Assembly (NCBI RefSeq): GCF_004099695.1
Contig: NZ_SCHL01000010.1
Location: forward strand, 62,001 to 126,000
Length of the DNA: 64,000 nt
From: Methanosarcina sp. MSH10X1
GTDB lineage: Archaea > Halobacteriota > Methanosarcinia > Methanosarcinales > Methanosarcinaceae
Direction of reading: 5' to 3'
Shown: piece after piece, positions 1 through 10,371 of the stretch
Position numbering within the stretch: the stretch's first letter is position 1
Layout of the letters: each line of letters opens with the position of its first letter
Made by a program: the position numbers and the translations under genes
Notes under the pieces: generated by a model
What the model saw: the letters and a program-made list of their open reading frames with translations, nothing else
Databases searched by the model: none
What the model was told of the DNA's origin: nothing

Positions 1-719
1 TCTTTGAGACAAAATTATTTGTAAATTCGAATGAAAACAGTTGAGGAATAGAGTAGAAAGACAGTTAATTGCTTGAGCTATCAAGTTTTAAATAGGAATT
101 GCAAAATTAAATATTTTTATTATTCAATCTCCGAGAAAGCCTGTTATGTTTTAAAAAGATATCACTCCATAATGAAAACATTTTTGAGTATGTCAGGGGA
201 ATTGAATTGTACAACCAGCCGCAGTAAATTTATCTTTCCAGTTTCTCAGCCATTTAGCTCTTGTTTGATATTGATTTTTTATTGATGCTGGTTAGCTGGT
301 ACTATTTTTTCACCTTCTTCACCAGGAAAATAAATACTAATGCTGACCAGAGGCCGGAATTTTTATCCAGATATCCTGCCTGACTTTTTATATAAATATC
401 CTGCCTGACCTGAGGCGAGAAGCAAATGTTTTAAATTCTTGAATTAACATTCCCGGATTCTGAGCTGCAACCTGAAGCATTCGATAGATACAGCTTCATA
501 CTGGTTTTCAGCCAATGAACACTGATATGCAATTATGATTAGAAGATATTTTACTTCTATAATTATATCTTGTGTAGTAATTCTATTAACATAATAATAA
601 CATTATAAATCAATGATTTAATCAATTATTAAAGATAAATTACAATTATATTAACTTGTGTTGTTATGATAATGTCTGAGGAGATTAAGGCTTTACTAAC
701 GGCATCCGGTGGGGAAAAA
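1..719. other. gene-free upstream stretch
   Basis: No convincing gene is visible; the one short open frame has no Shine-Dalgarno site and biased, unlikely composition. The stretch contains a perfect 14-base direct repeat (371-384 and 396-409) on either side of a TATA-like run, and AT-rich DNA just before the secreted protein gene at 720. Confidence 0.6.
371..409. repeat. 14-nt direct repeat flanking a TATA-like box
   Basis: The sequence atatcctgcctgac occurs twice without mismatch at 371-384 and 396-409, offset by 25 bases. The spacer is T/A-rich and reads like an archaeal TATA box (tttttatataa, 385-395). Such a layout could be a pair of regulator sites around a promoter, but no gene starts close downstream, so the role is open. 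Confidence 0.5.
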
Positions 720-1628
720 ATGAAACGAACATTATTTTCGATATCATTAGTTCTTATACTTTTGATTCTCGTATCGACAGCGGCTTCAGCCGGGCAATAT
801 GAAAAAATTGGCAGTGGGTCTGAGCCTGCTGTCGATGCTGGTAGAATAGTGTGGGTAGATAATGGTACTATTCACGTCTATGACCTGACGACTAAAGAAG
901 AAACTGAAATTCTATCTTCTTCAGCCTCTCATCCAGCGATTTCAGGCAATAAATTAGTGTGGTGTGATAAGAGCACTGGAGTCCCGAGGCTTACTGTATA
1001 TGATATAAGTAATGGGGCAAGATCTTATATCACAGCAGATGTAGATAACGGCAGCATTCCTGCCATTTCTGGCGATAGGGTCGTGTGGAGTGCAGATTCT
1101 ACGGTTTACATGCGTGACATATCTACCTCCACACAGATCAAAATCGCAGCTGGAGACAATCCTGATATTTACGATAACAGGATCTCATATGAGTCATATT
1201 CCGGCGATGATACTCCGCAAATTTACATATACGATATTAACACCAGAACAGCAATAGATGTCAGCCAGTATGGTGATAATATGTTTTCACACATTTACGG
1301 CGATAACGTCATATGGTCGGATTTCTACAACAGGCTGGGCAATATCCGCATGTACGATACTGCTACCGGAAAACAGATCGAAGTCACGACAGGTGACGGC
1401 ATGACTGGTTATGATACTGGCGGTCCAGCTGACATAAGCGGCAATAAAATTCTGTATTTAAAACATAATGAGCTTGCGGATCTGAATTCAGGCTATTTAT
1501 ATATATACGATATGGATACCGAAAAAAGTGAACAGTTGACCAATAGCTACACTGCACAAACCCCGGTGATATCCGGCAACGTCATAGTGTGGTCCGATTC
1601 CGGTAGTATCTATATGTTAGATTACTGA
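720..1628 (+). CDS. secreted TolB-like beta-propeller protein
   Basis: A 302-residue exported protein. Residues 1-25 form a signal peptide: a short basic start, a hydrophobic leucine/isoleucine core and an Ala-Ser-Ala-Gly cleavage region. The rest consists of about six or seven repeats of 40-45 residues built on the pattern ISGNxIVWxD...IYxYDI, typical of the beta-propeller surface proteins that are numerous in Methanosarcina. I start it at the ATG at 720, behind a ggtgggg ribosome site. An in-frame ATG at 666 would put 18 polar residues before the signal peptide and is unlikely. It is probably cell-surface or S-layer associated, perhaps a binding scaffold. No enzymatic motif is visible. It is monocistronic, with a hairpin terminator behind it. 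Confidence 0.8.
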   Translation: MKRTLFSISLVLILLILVSTAASAGQYEKIGSGSEPAVDAGRIVWVDNGTIHVYDLTTKEETEILSSSASHPAISGNKLVWCDKSTGVPRLTVYDISNGARSYITADVDNGSIPAISGDRVVWSADSTVYMRDISTSTQIKIAAGDNPDIYDNRISYESYSGDDTPQIYIYDINTRTAIDVSQYGDNMFSHIYGDNVIWSDFYNRLGNIRMYDTATGKQIEVTTGDGMTGYDTGGPADISGNKILYLKHNELADLNSGYLYIYDMDTEKSEQLTNSYTAQTPVISGNVIVWSDSGSIYMLDY

Positions 1629-1663
1629 TAGGAAAATCAGACAGCGAAATATACCATAGTAAA

Positions 1664-1700
1664 ATAGAGTAGCAAAATCACTACTCTATCTTTTCTTCTT
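1664..1700 (+). terminator. hairpin plus T-rich terminator
   Basis: A 9-base perfect stem (atagagtag, 1664-1672, with ctactctat, 1681-1689) and an 8-base loop is followed by a T-rich run to 1700. It sits 35 bases behind the stop of the propeller gene and probably ends its transcript. Confidence 0.6.
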
Positions 1701-3262
<1,562 letters not shown>

Positions 3263-3283
3263 TTCTGTTACATCTTTCATAAT

Positions 3284-3318
3284 ATTTTTTAATTTTTTCT
3301 TATTATAATATTTTTAAA
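3284..3318 (+). terminator. T-rich run between mer and fpoF
   Basis: Two oligo-T tracts (about 3285-3300 and 3311-3317) lie just past the mer stop. Archaeal RNA polymerase can terminate at such tracts. It may separate mer from fpoF or allow partial read-through. Confidence 0.4.
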
Positions 3319-3367
3319 AAACGTCTTGTCTGTAAGGCAGGTAAATCAAGGCACTGGAGGTAACTAA

Positions 3368-4408
3368 TTGCCACCAAAGATTGCAGAAGTCATCGAACAT
3401 GACATATGCGCAGCCTGCGGGGCATGCGAAGCCGTATGTCCCATAGGGGCTGTAACTGTAAAGAAGGCGGCAGAAATTCGTGATCCGAATGATCTGAGTC
3501 TTTATGAGAAGGGAGCTGGGTATCTGGTTTGTGAGGGGTGTTTAACCTGCAGCAGAATCTGTCCGGTAGTAGACGGCTTCATCGAGAATGAACTTGCAAA
3601 TGTGCGCAAGTTCTTTGCCGCAAAGTCCAGGGATAGTGCCGGCAGCCAGGATGGAGGGGTAACCAGCGGCATCCTGAAGACTCTTTTCAATCAGGGTAAA
3701 ATCGATTGTGCCGTTGGAATTACTAGAAATGAGAACTGGGAACCTGAAGTAGTTCTATTAACAAGTGCTGAAGATGTCGAGAGGACAAGGGGGACCAAGT
3801 ATACCTCTGATCCGGTTGTTGCAGCTCTCAGGGAAGCGTTCGAAAAATACGACAGGATTGCAGTTGTCGGGGTTCCTTGCCAGGCTCACTCTGCAAAGCT
3901 GATCCGTGATAATGTAAGCGAGAAAATAGTGCTTATTATTGGATTACTCTGTATGGAAAGTTTTCATCAAGATGTAATGCTTGGGAAGATAATTCCTGAG
4001 ATCATGAAAGTAAAGATTGAGGATGTCACGAAGATGGAGTTTACCAAGGGTAAGTTCTGGGTCTACACCAGTGATGGCGAGGTTCACTCTGTGCCTATTA
4101 AGGATGTAGCCAGATATGCCCGGAACCCCTGCCATCACTGCTGTGACTACACTTCGGTCTTTGCCGACATTTCAGTAGGCTCTGTCGGAGCCCCGGATGG
4201 GTGGAATTCAGTCTTTATAAGGACAGAGGTCGGAGAGAAATACTTCGATATGGTCCGCGATGAGATGGAAATTATGGAAGACCCCAAACCAGGCCTCGAA
4301 CTTGTCGGAAAGCTTATTGATATGAAGCGCAAAAACAATGCTGAACATTTTAGAGAAGTCTGTAAAGAGTTCAGTTTTGAAACAGGAATCCGTAACGAAA
4401 CGGTTTGA
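3368..4408 (+). CDS. fpoF: F420H2 dehydrogenase subunit FpoF
   Basis: A 346-residue iron-sulfur flavoprotein of the FrhB/FdhB family, the electron-input subunit that oxidises F420H2 for the membrane Fpo complex. The N-terminus holds two 4Fe-4S binding motifs (CAACGACEAVCP near residue 15, CEGCLTCSRICP near residue 56). The FrhB core follows, with GGVTSGILKTL, the VVGVPCQAHSAKL segment and the NPCHHCCDYTSVFADISVG motif. FpoF is encoded apart from the main fpo operon and next to mer in known Methanosarcina genomes, as here. Translation starts at a TTG (3368) behind a strong ggaggtaa site; no ATG is better placed. FrhB or another F420-oxidoreductase beta subunit is possible from sequence alone, but context favours FpoF. 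Confidence 0.9.
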   Translation: MPPKIAEVIEHDICAACGACEAVCPIGAVTVKKAAEIRDPNDLSLYEKGAGYLVCEGCLTCSRICPVVDGFIENELANVRKFFAAKSRDSAGSQDGGVTSGILKTLFNQGKIDCAVGITRNENWEPEVVLLTSAEDVERTRGTKYTSDPVVAALREAFEKYDRIAVVGVPCQAHSAKLIRDNVSEKIVLIIGLLCMESFHQDVMLGKIIPEIMKVKIEDVTKMEFTKGKFWVYTSDGEVHSVPIKDVARYARNPCHHCCDYTSVFADISVGSVGAPDGWNSVFIRTEVGEKYFDMVRDEMEIMEDPKPGLELVGKLIDMKRKNNAEHFREVCKEFSFETGIRNETV

Positions 4409-4462
4409 AATCAAAATATATCGAGATAATAACCAGGGCAGAGTTGGAGGTTGGAATCCGGG

Positions 4463-4984
4463 ATGATGCGAGCTTTTTATATTGGACGTTTTCAACCGTA
4501 TCATTTCGGGCACCATGCCATAATTAAGCAGATTGCGGAAGAAGTTGACGAACTGGTTGTAGGCATAGGAAGTGCCCAGAAAAGTCATGAATCCACTGAC
4601 CCGTTTACGGCAGGGGAAAGAGTGCTGATGCTGTACAACGCGCTTGAAAATCTCCCTATCCGGCATTATGTCCTGCCCATTGAAGATGTAAGGTACAATT
4701 CTATATGGGTTCATCATGTGGCATCCCGAACGCCTAATTTTGAAGTGGTGTACTCAAACAATCCGCTGGTTATCCAGCTCTTTCGGGAAGCCGGGTTTTG
4801 CGTAAAGGAATCTCCCCTTTATGTCAGGGAAAGATACTCAGGTACGGAGATCCGAAGGCGAATGGTTGCAGGGGAAAAATGGGAACATCTTGTTCCAAAA
4901 CCTATCGTGGAGGTCATCAGAGAAATCGATGGAGTAACTCGCCTGAGGAATGTTTCCGCCAGTGATTCTAACTCTTCTTTATAA
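4463..4984 (+). CDS. nicotinamide-nucleotide adenylyltransferase (archaeal NMNAT)
   Basis: Joins NMN and ATP to give NAD+. The protein is about 173 residues, typical of archaeal NMNAT. It shows the nucleotidyltransferase motif GRFQPYHFGHH at the very N-terminus (HxGH class), the VGIGSAQKSHESTDPFTAGER segment, and the C-terminal YSGTEIRRRM motif equivalent to ISSTxxR. I use the ATG at 4463; the ggagg site at 4446-4450 fits this or the ATG at 4466 better than the TTG at 4451, which abuts it. It lies 54 bases after fpoF and may be cotranscribed. Confidence 0.93.
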   Translation: MMRAFYIGRFQPYHFGHHAIIKQIAEEVDELVVGIGSAQKSHESTDPFTAGERVLMLYNALENLPIRHYVLPIEDVRYNSIWVHHVASRTPNFEVVYSNNPLVIQLFREAGFCVKESPLYVRERYSGTEIRRRMVAGEKWEHLVPKPIVEVIREIDGVTRLRNVSASDSNSSL

Positions 4985-5723
4985 GAGTACTCCCTCGTTA
5001 CTTAATTTTAACAACTTAATTCTTCACTGCGTATTTTTTGACATCATTGCAGTCTTTTTTCTTCACCCCAATCTGGCTTCTCTTGACCCCTGGCTTTCTT
5101 CACATTTATTTTCTTATTTTTTCCTTGCTTTCTTATTTTTTTCTCGATTCTCTGTTGTTCTTTATTGGTATTTGCAGAGGCGTCTGCTATTAATAATGCT
5201 TCATATCTAATCACAATCTACGTGTAATTATTTTTCTGTGTACGTGTCAAAACAATCTCTATACATTTTTTAAAAAAGTGGGAAAACTAAACAGTCTAAC
5301 ATAAAATTAAGAGATAATTTCTTATAAAAGGAAACACTATTTCTATTTGTGTACTCTTAAAACTTTTTGATACGAATATGGGGTCATTTTCTATGTGTTT
5401 TGCGATAATCTATTTCAACTTTTAAACTTGATTTGATGTATCAGGTTAATTGCTGCAATCGATATTACAATAATGCACATTGATAAATCCCTTTATTTCT
5501 TGAGAAAGTTTGAGGTGCATAAACTTCATAAAAATCGGTTAAATCTTTAACCGTTTGTTAAGTAATAGATAAGAAATATCACTCAATCATTGAAAATATA
5601 TCTCCCTGATAAATCGGGGGGTTTAATCCGGAAGAGTATATTTTCATTGCCAGTGAGAATCGGATTTAAAGATCAATATCTTTGAAATTTTTATGGTTGA
5701 GTGTATACTATGGAGGATATATT
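4985..5723. other. long gene-free stretch before the Cys-rich gene
   Basis: No gene is supported. The stretch is T-rich (a leftward pyrimidine bias up to about 5200 gives a spurious open frame). It contains a TATA-like cttataaaag near 5322, a perfect 8-base inverted repeat with a 2-base centre at 5536-5553 (cggttaaa / tttaaccg), and a TATA-like tatatttt near 5636 that could drive the gene at 5724. Confidence 0.5.
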
Positions 5724-6179
5724 ATGAGAAGAACTATGTTTAAGGCAATCTGCGTTTTCACGCTGGTTTTCTTTGTCATGTCTATGACTGGAGCAGCCGC
5801 GTGTTCTTCATGCAGCAAGTGTAAGACGAAGACAGACGCTAGAGACGATACATTTACATGTAACTCTAAATCCTGTTGCTATAATGTGCTGAAGAATGAC
5901 AAGGGATGCAGCCTTAAAGTTACATCTCCTACAAAATGTATCACAACCAAAATGGGTGGCAAGGTCTGTATGCAGAGCAACGGTAAATTCTGCTATACAA
6001 AGCCAGCAAAATGCAGTAAATCTTTTACTGACAGTTTCAAATACTGTGTAAAAAGCACTGATGGAAAAACCGACTGTGCAACCGTTAAGATTAATGTCAA
6101 ATGCAACAGCTGCTCAAAGTGCACCTCCATCTGTGCAAAGAGTCCTACCAGCTCAGCATGCAAAACTTGCAAGTGCTAA
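5724..6179 (+). CDS. secreted cysteine-rich protein, unknown function
   Basis: The 151-residue protein has a clear signal peptide (residues 1 to about 24, MRRTMFKAI then a hydrophobic core ending in GAAA). The mature part of about 127 residues carries roughly 20 cysteines and many lysines. CxxCxxC clusters stand near both ends (CSSCSKC right after cleavage and CNSCSKC near residue 132), and the chain ends CKTCKC. The start at 5724 has a ggagg site 7 bases upstream; the longer frame from 5682 would bury the signal peptide. I do not recognise the family. The cysteines could form disulfides outside the cell or bind metal or iron-sulfur clusters. It is monocistronic, convergent with the kinase gene behind it. 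Confidence 0.7.
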   Translation: MRRTMFKAICVFTLVFFVMSMTGAAACSSCSKCKTKTDARDDTFTCNSKSCCYNVLKNDKGCSLKVTSPTKCITTKMGGKVCMQSNGKFCYTKPAKCSKSFTDSFKYCVKSTDGKTDCATVKINVKCNSCSKCTSICAKSPTSSACKTCKC

Positions 6180-6352
6180 GCACATTTAAGGGAAAAGGAA
6201 GTGTTAATCTTCCGGGGTCTAATCCCCTTATCCCTTACTACTTTTCTTTAAAACAAAACTTTTTATATAAAGTTTTATCAAAAGATTTTTTGAAGAGAAT
6301 TTTGTCAAAAACTTTTTAGGAGAACGTTTTATTAAAATGGCAATTTAAAAAA
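6180..6352. terminator. convergent intergenic region with T-rich tracts
   Basis: A small ggggtctaatcccc hairpin (about 6217-6230) followed by T-rich DNA lies after the Cys-rich gene, with further oligo-T/A tracts (6245-6320) before the oppositely oriented kinase stop. It probably terminates both genes. Confidence 0.4.
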
Positions 6353-6901
6353 TCAAGGAACGAGGTCAATCCAGTCAATGGATCCGGGTTTATACATCAG
6401 TAATTCTTCTTCACTGCCACTTAAAACATGATTTATGATTGTCTCTATATCCTGACCTGTTTCTTCAAGGCTTTTTCCTGTTGTATCGATTTCAAAAACC
6501 TTCTCACACCATTCAAAGGCTTCAACCAGAATCACATCAAGAGCCTCAGCCTCAAGATTTTCTTTTATCTTCTCTTCCGAATAACCCCTTGCTTTCAGCC
6601 TTATTTTTAATTCCGGCGGGCGTGTCCTGAGTATAATTACGGTATCCGCAATGTAATGAGCAAGATGGCTCTCAAGAATTATTACCTCATTTTCCCTTCC
6701 ACAAATAATCTCTTCAACGCGCTGTCTGACAAATTCCATATCTGCAATGACAGCATCTCTTTCCTCATCAATCTCAGTGTAAAGGTGTTCCTCTTTGATC
6801 AGGTCGTTAAGATGGATTACTTTCCAGTGTCTTTTGCCTTCCAGAAGCTTGCTCACTGAGGTTTTTCCAGTACCCGGTGTACCGGTGAGTCCTATTAACA
6901 T
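6353..6901 (-). CDS. AK6/Fap7-type adenylate kinase (P-loop NTPase)
   Basis: A 182-residue P-loop kinase of the archaeal Fap7/hCINAP (AK6) group, an adenylate-kinase-like ATPase linked in related organisms to small-subunit ribosome maturation. The N-terminal Walker A is GTPGTGKTSVSKLL (residues 6-19); a HLNDLIKEEHLY NMP-binding segment follows, and the lid region reads LRTRPPELKIRLKARGYSEEKIKENLEAE. Length fits the family. It stands alone on the minus strand. Confidence 0.88.
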   Translation of the reverse strand: MLIGLTGTPGTGKTSVSKLLEGKRHWKVIHLNDLIKEEHLYTEIDEERDAVIADMEFVRQRVEEIICGRENEVIILESHLAHYIADTVIILRTRPPELKIRLKARGYSEEKIKENLEAEALDVILVEAFEWCEKVFEIDTTGKSLEETGQDIETIINHVLSGSEEELLMYKPGSIDWIDLVP

Positions 6902-7301
6902 GGAGAAAAGAATGGATTTATATCAATTATACTTAATGCATCCTGAAAAAGCATTTGATAAAATATTGCTGGGAAGATTATTTGTGAAAAGTATTGACAC
7001 CTATATTCAGGCATGCAACTGTTTTTTATCAGCCCTGAAGTCTAACCTTTATTTTTTCCACGGCTTCCTGAGCTGGTATAAAATAAAAAAGAAGCGTTTT
7101 TAGGATAGCTTTCTGACAGATTTCAGAATAGCTTACTGTGAGAATCTGCCCGGAAGCGAATTAATTTTTCCTAAAATGAGAAGAGGCTAGAAAAACCTCA
7201 GCCGAAATCTCATAACACGCCAGTCTGAATAGTATTGGCAAATCTACGATAGCTTTTTTCTATCCTTATTTCATTATGCAGGCGAACCCTTTAGAACCAT
7301 T
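6902..7301. other. intergenic, no gene seen
   Basis: About 400 bases between the kinase and the cytochrome-b5-like gene, both on the minus strand. A short gagg/cctc stem with an A-rich loop (about 7184-7200) may act as a weak terminator for the upstream minus-strand genes. I see nothing else. Confidence 0.5.
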
Positions 7302-7532
7302 TTATTTTTTCAAAGTTCCGATAACAGGAAAATCCTTAAATATTTCAGGCCCATGAGGTGCCTCGTCCATCTCCTCGGTAAGGTCCTTCCCTGAGTCATG
7401 AAGTCCCTGGTGAGTGCCACCGTCCCATAGATAACTGTCCGAAACATCATAGACCTGGCCCTGGTAGGCAATATACATCTTGCCGTTTTGGCCATTGTAC
7501 TCTGCAAGTTCTTCAATTGTGTATTCCTTCAT
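7302..7532 (-). CDS. cytochrome b5-like heme/steroid-binding domain protein
   Basis: A 76-residue single-domain protein of the small cytochrome b5-like heme/steroid-binding family. It begins with the typical EYTIEELAEYNGQNGK, then MYIAYQGQVYDVSDSYLWDGGTHQGLHDSGKDLT and the APHGPEIFKDFPVIGTL tail. The two histidines in GTHQGLH and APHG are the candidate heme ligands; the classical HPGG is absent, as is usual for this prokaryotic branch. It has no signal peptide or membrane segment, so it is cytoplasmic. A tatacctcc complement (ggaggtata) gives a ribosome site just before the ATG. It lies 62 bases after the thioredoxin-domain gene and is probably in the same operon. Confidence 0.88.
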   Translation of the reverse strand: MKEYTIEELAEYNGQNGKMYIAYQGQVYDVSDSYLWDGGTHQGLHDSGKDLTEEMDEAPHGPEIFKDFPVIGTLKK

Positions 7533-7594
7533 TTCCTATACCTCCATTCTAATCTTTAAAACTAGCTTGCTAGCTGCCTCTAATTCAGCTAAAG

Positions 7595-9688
7595 TCACAC
7601 ATTTAACATTTTTAACATTTCATTGACCTCAGTAGTAGGAAGCTGACATTCATAGTTCTGACAAACGTATGCAGTAGCCTTCCCTTCTATAGGGGTCTGC
7701 TCTTTCGTATATGCTGCCAGATCTGTAATCTCAGGATCTTTTCCTTCAGGTCTGAAAATAAGCACTTTATTGGGAATGAAATAAGCCCGGAGTTCTTCGA
7801 GCATATGTACTGTGTCCGGCGACTCATGCTTTCCGACAATTACCACCTGATATGTCGGGCCCAGACCAAAGTCAAGCGCTGACAAAAACTGAGCATATCC
7901 TGATGGTATCTTCCTGATGAGCTTTGAGAAAGCACGCTCCAACCCCTGAGCTCTGTCTTCCAGTTCTGGATCCGCAGTCACTCTGGCAAGCCGAAGAAGA
8001 TTCAGCATCTCAACAGAGTTTCCAGATGGTATGGCCGCGTCCGCAAACTCTTTTTTCCTGAAAATAAGCGATTCGCTGTCGTCAGCAGTAAAGAACAGCC
8101 CGCCCTGAATGGGGTCCCAGAAGTGCTCAAGAAATTCCTTATTGAGGCAAAGGGCTGCTTTAAGATAGCGTATTTCGAAGCCGGCCTCGTAAAGGTCCAG
8201 AAGTCCGTTAACCAGAAAAGCGTAATCGTCGGCAGTCCCGGAGATTCCGGCTTCCCCTTCTCTGTATCGGTGAAGCAGTCGTTTCTCGGAACTGTAAAGA
8301 GTCTTTAGAATGAAATCCGCAGCATTCGAAGCAGCCCTCAGATATTTCTCCTCCCCAAAGATCTGGAAACCTTTTGCAAAAGCTGTAATCATAAGTCCGG
8401 TCCAATCGGTCAGGATCTTGTCATCTTTTGCAGGCCTTTTACGTTCGTTCCGGGCTGCCAGAAGTTTTTCTTTAGCCAGTTTCATCTGGCTCTTAACTTC
8501 ATCAGCGGGAATTCCCAGCTCGGCAGCAACGGCTTCCAGGGAGCGGGGCAAATAAAGAATATTGGTTCCGGTCTTTCTGCCTCTTATTTCCTCTTCAAAG
8601 TTACCTCCTTCCTTGAGATTAAACGCCTTTATAATCAGTTCGGCATCTTCAGGGCTGAGCACACTCTTGATCTCTTCTAAAGTCCAGAGATAATATCTTC
8701 CCTCCTCCCCTTCAACATCGGCATCTTCCCCACAGTAAAACCCACCTTGCGGAGATGTCAGATCTCTTAATACGTAATCAAGAACTCCCTCTGCTGCTTC
8801 TCTATAGAGGCTCTTTCCTGTAACCTGGTAAGCTTCCGTATATGCGGTTGCAATAAGAGCCTGGTCGTACAACATCTTTTCGAAATGGGGGACAATCCAC
8901 ATATTATCCGTAGAGTAACGGTGGAAACCCGAACCCAGGGGGTCATGGATTCCTCCCCTGTACATATTCTCCAGAGTGTATTCGACCATATGGAGAGCTT
9001 CAGGATTCCCGCTGCGTCTCCAGTAACGGAGTAAAAAAAAGAGCTTGTGCGGTGTAGGGAATTTTGGGGCTCTTTCAAAACCTCCGTATTCGTTATCAAA
9101 AGAGCTCAATAGTTCTTCATAAGCCTCCTCTATTATTGACTCTCCTATGCCCTCTCCTGCTGATTCGGAGATCATATTCTGGATAGTAGATGTGATTTTT
9201 TCAGCTGAATCAAGCACTTCTTCATGCTGTTTGTTCCAGATTTCTTCTATTCTGGGTACAAGTTCGAGCATCCCTGTCTGGCTAAAACGGGATTTTTTGG
9301 GAATATAGGTTCCTGCAAAAAAAGGCTTCATTCTCGGAGTCATAATAATATTAAGCGGCCAGCCACCTCTTCCAAGGATAATCTGGCAGACCGTCATATA
9401 TATATTGTCAATATCCGGCCGTTCTTCCCGGTCTACCTTTATGCAAACAAAAGCCCTGTTCATGAGCCTTGCTACCTCTTCGTCCTCAAAAGACTCATGC
9501 GCCATCACATGGCACCAGTGGCAAGTGGAGTAACCAATTGATAGAAAGATAGGTTTATTTTCCTTCCTGGCTTTGTCAAAAGCTTCTTCTCCCCAGGGAT
9601 ACCAGTCCACAGGATTATAGGCGTGCTGGAGGAGATACGGACTCTTTTCATTTATCAGGCGGTTCGGTTTACCGTATTCTTTTCCCAA
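7595..9688 (-). CDS. thioredoxin-domain protein of the YyaL/DUF255 (SPATA20) family
   Basis: The 697-residue protein starts with the DUF255 thioredoxin-like domain: [25 protein letters not shown], the redox pair in [16 protein letters not shown] (near residues 54-69) and [15 protein letters not shown] long alpha/alpha-barrel-like region follows, with [38 protein letters not shown] and the [17 protein letters not shown] segment, characteristic of the whole family. Length is normal. The biological role is not established; glycosidase-like and redox functions have been discussed. It is preceded 21 bases upstream by a small gene (9710-9988) and followed by the cytochrome-b5-like gene, suggesting a three-gene redox-flavoured operon. 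Confidence 0.92.
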   Translation of the reverse strand: MGKEYGKPNRLINEKSPYLLQHAYNPVDWYPWGEEAFDKARKENKPIFLSIGYSTCHWCHVMAHESFEDEEVARLMNRAFVCIKVDREERPDIDNIYMTVCQIILGRGGWPLNIIMTPRMKPFFAGTYIPKKSRFSQTGMLELVPRIEEIWNKQHEEVLDSAEKITSTIQNMISESAGEGIGESIIEEAYEELLSSFDNEYGGFERAPKFPTPHKLFFLLRYWRRSGNPEALHMVEYTLENMYRGGIHDPLGSGFHRYSTDNMWIVPHFEKMLYDQALIATAYTEAYQVTGKSLYREAAEGVLDYVLRDLTSPQGGFYCGEDADVEGEEGRYYLWTLEEIKSVLSPEDAELIIKAFNLKEGGNFEEEIRGRKTGTNILYLPRSLEAVAAELGIPADEVKSQMKLAKEKLLAARNERKRPAKDDKILTDWTGLMITAFAKGFQIFGEEKYLRAASNAADFILKTLYSSEKRLLHRYREGEAGISGTADDYAFLVNGLLDLYEAGFEIRYLKAALCLNKEFLEHFWDPIQGGLFFTADDSESLIFRKKEFADAAIPSGNSVEMLNLLRLARVTADPELEDRAQGLERAFSKLIRKIPSGYAQFLSALDFGLGPTYQVVIVGKHESPDTVHMLEELRAYFIPNKVLIFRPEGKDPEITDLAAYTKEQTPIEGKATAYVCQNYECQLPTTEVNEMLKMLNV

Positions 9689-9709
9689 TAAGATCCCTCC
9701 GGCTTTTGT

Positions 9710-9988
9710 TCAGGCTTCTTTCTCTTGCCAGGTGTGCATGCTGTCTTCAGGGTTTATAGCTTTCTCTATACTTTCCCTGGCCCGTATCCTGTCAGCTAAC
9801 ATTGCCTGCACGCCTGAAGGGCATACAGCCGCAATTTCTCGGTCTCCGACTCGTTCGATTTCCAGTAACTTCAAACTATACTGAAAATTATCCTGAATCA
9901 TAATTACAGGTATGATACCTTCCGGTTTCCCGTCCCCCTTAAAACAAGCCCTGCAGGGATGCGGATTTAACTCGATAATAGCGTCCAT
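9710..9988 (-). CDS. small conserved-looking protein, unknown
   Basis: A 92-residue protein I do not recognise. Near the N-terminus it has NPHPCRACFKGDG, a CxxC pair, and one later cysteine in AAVCPSGVQAML; the middle is mildly hydrophobic and the end acidic/polar. There is no signal peptide. I start it at 9988, where a ggggag ribosome site lies 6-7 bases upstream. An in-frame ATG at 10027 would add 13 residues but has no such site. Its stop is 21 bases before the thioredoxin-domain protein, so the two are very likely cotranscribed. Confidence 0.6.
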   Translation of the reverse strand: MDAIIELNPHPCRACFKGDGKPEGIIPVIMIQDNFQYSLKLLEIERVGDREIAAVCPSGVQAMLADRIRARESIEKAINPEDSMHTWQEKEA

Positions 9989-10371
9989 TCTAACTCCCCT
10001 GGTCCAACCGATTTCCAGATACCCCATTCTAAATGAATAGCCAGCTCTGGAGCGAATTGGTTTAACCCCAATATAACGATAATCTTCCTCAAGCTCCTCT
10101 TAGCCTGTAAACTGAAAAATTAGGTACAGCCAAATTTCCCCACTTTAAATATTCGTCCCCTGAATATCAATATATCGGTATTTCGGGAGATTGTTTTTAT
10201 AATATACTGGAAAGTCCGGCAGGTCTCTTAAAGGTGATATATGAAGAAGGCTTCCTGAATATCTATATCCTTCCTATTTTGGTTTTCTGGACTCTATCTT
10301 AAAAAGCAATTTATAACTGAAGTAGTACTGTCTCAGGCTGCTTTTAATACAATTGTGTTTTGCAGAATACT
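9989..10371. other. intergenic, no gene seen
   Basis: Between the prenyl synthase and the small gene, both on the minus strand. It contains AT-rich stretches, including tttttataatata near 10194, but nothing I can assign. The promoter for the 9988-7302 operon probably lies in its left part. Confidence 0.4.

Noticed and set aside
73-285. 70-codon open frame, plus strand
   Set aside because: No ribosome site, composition unlike a protein, no recognisable features.
666-719. Upstream ATG of the propeller gene
   Set aside because: It would place polar residues before the signal peptide; the ATG at 720 has a better ribosome site.
4208-4717. 169-codon frame on the minus strand
   Set aside because: Opposite strand of fpoF and NMNAT, which are certain.
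4950-5210. 86-codon frame, plus strand
   Set aside because: Phe/Leu/Ser-rich translation of a T-rich tract; overlaps the NMNAT end in another frame and lacks a ribosome site.
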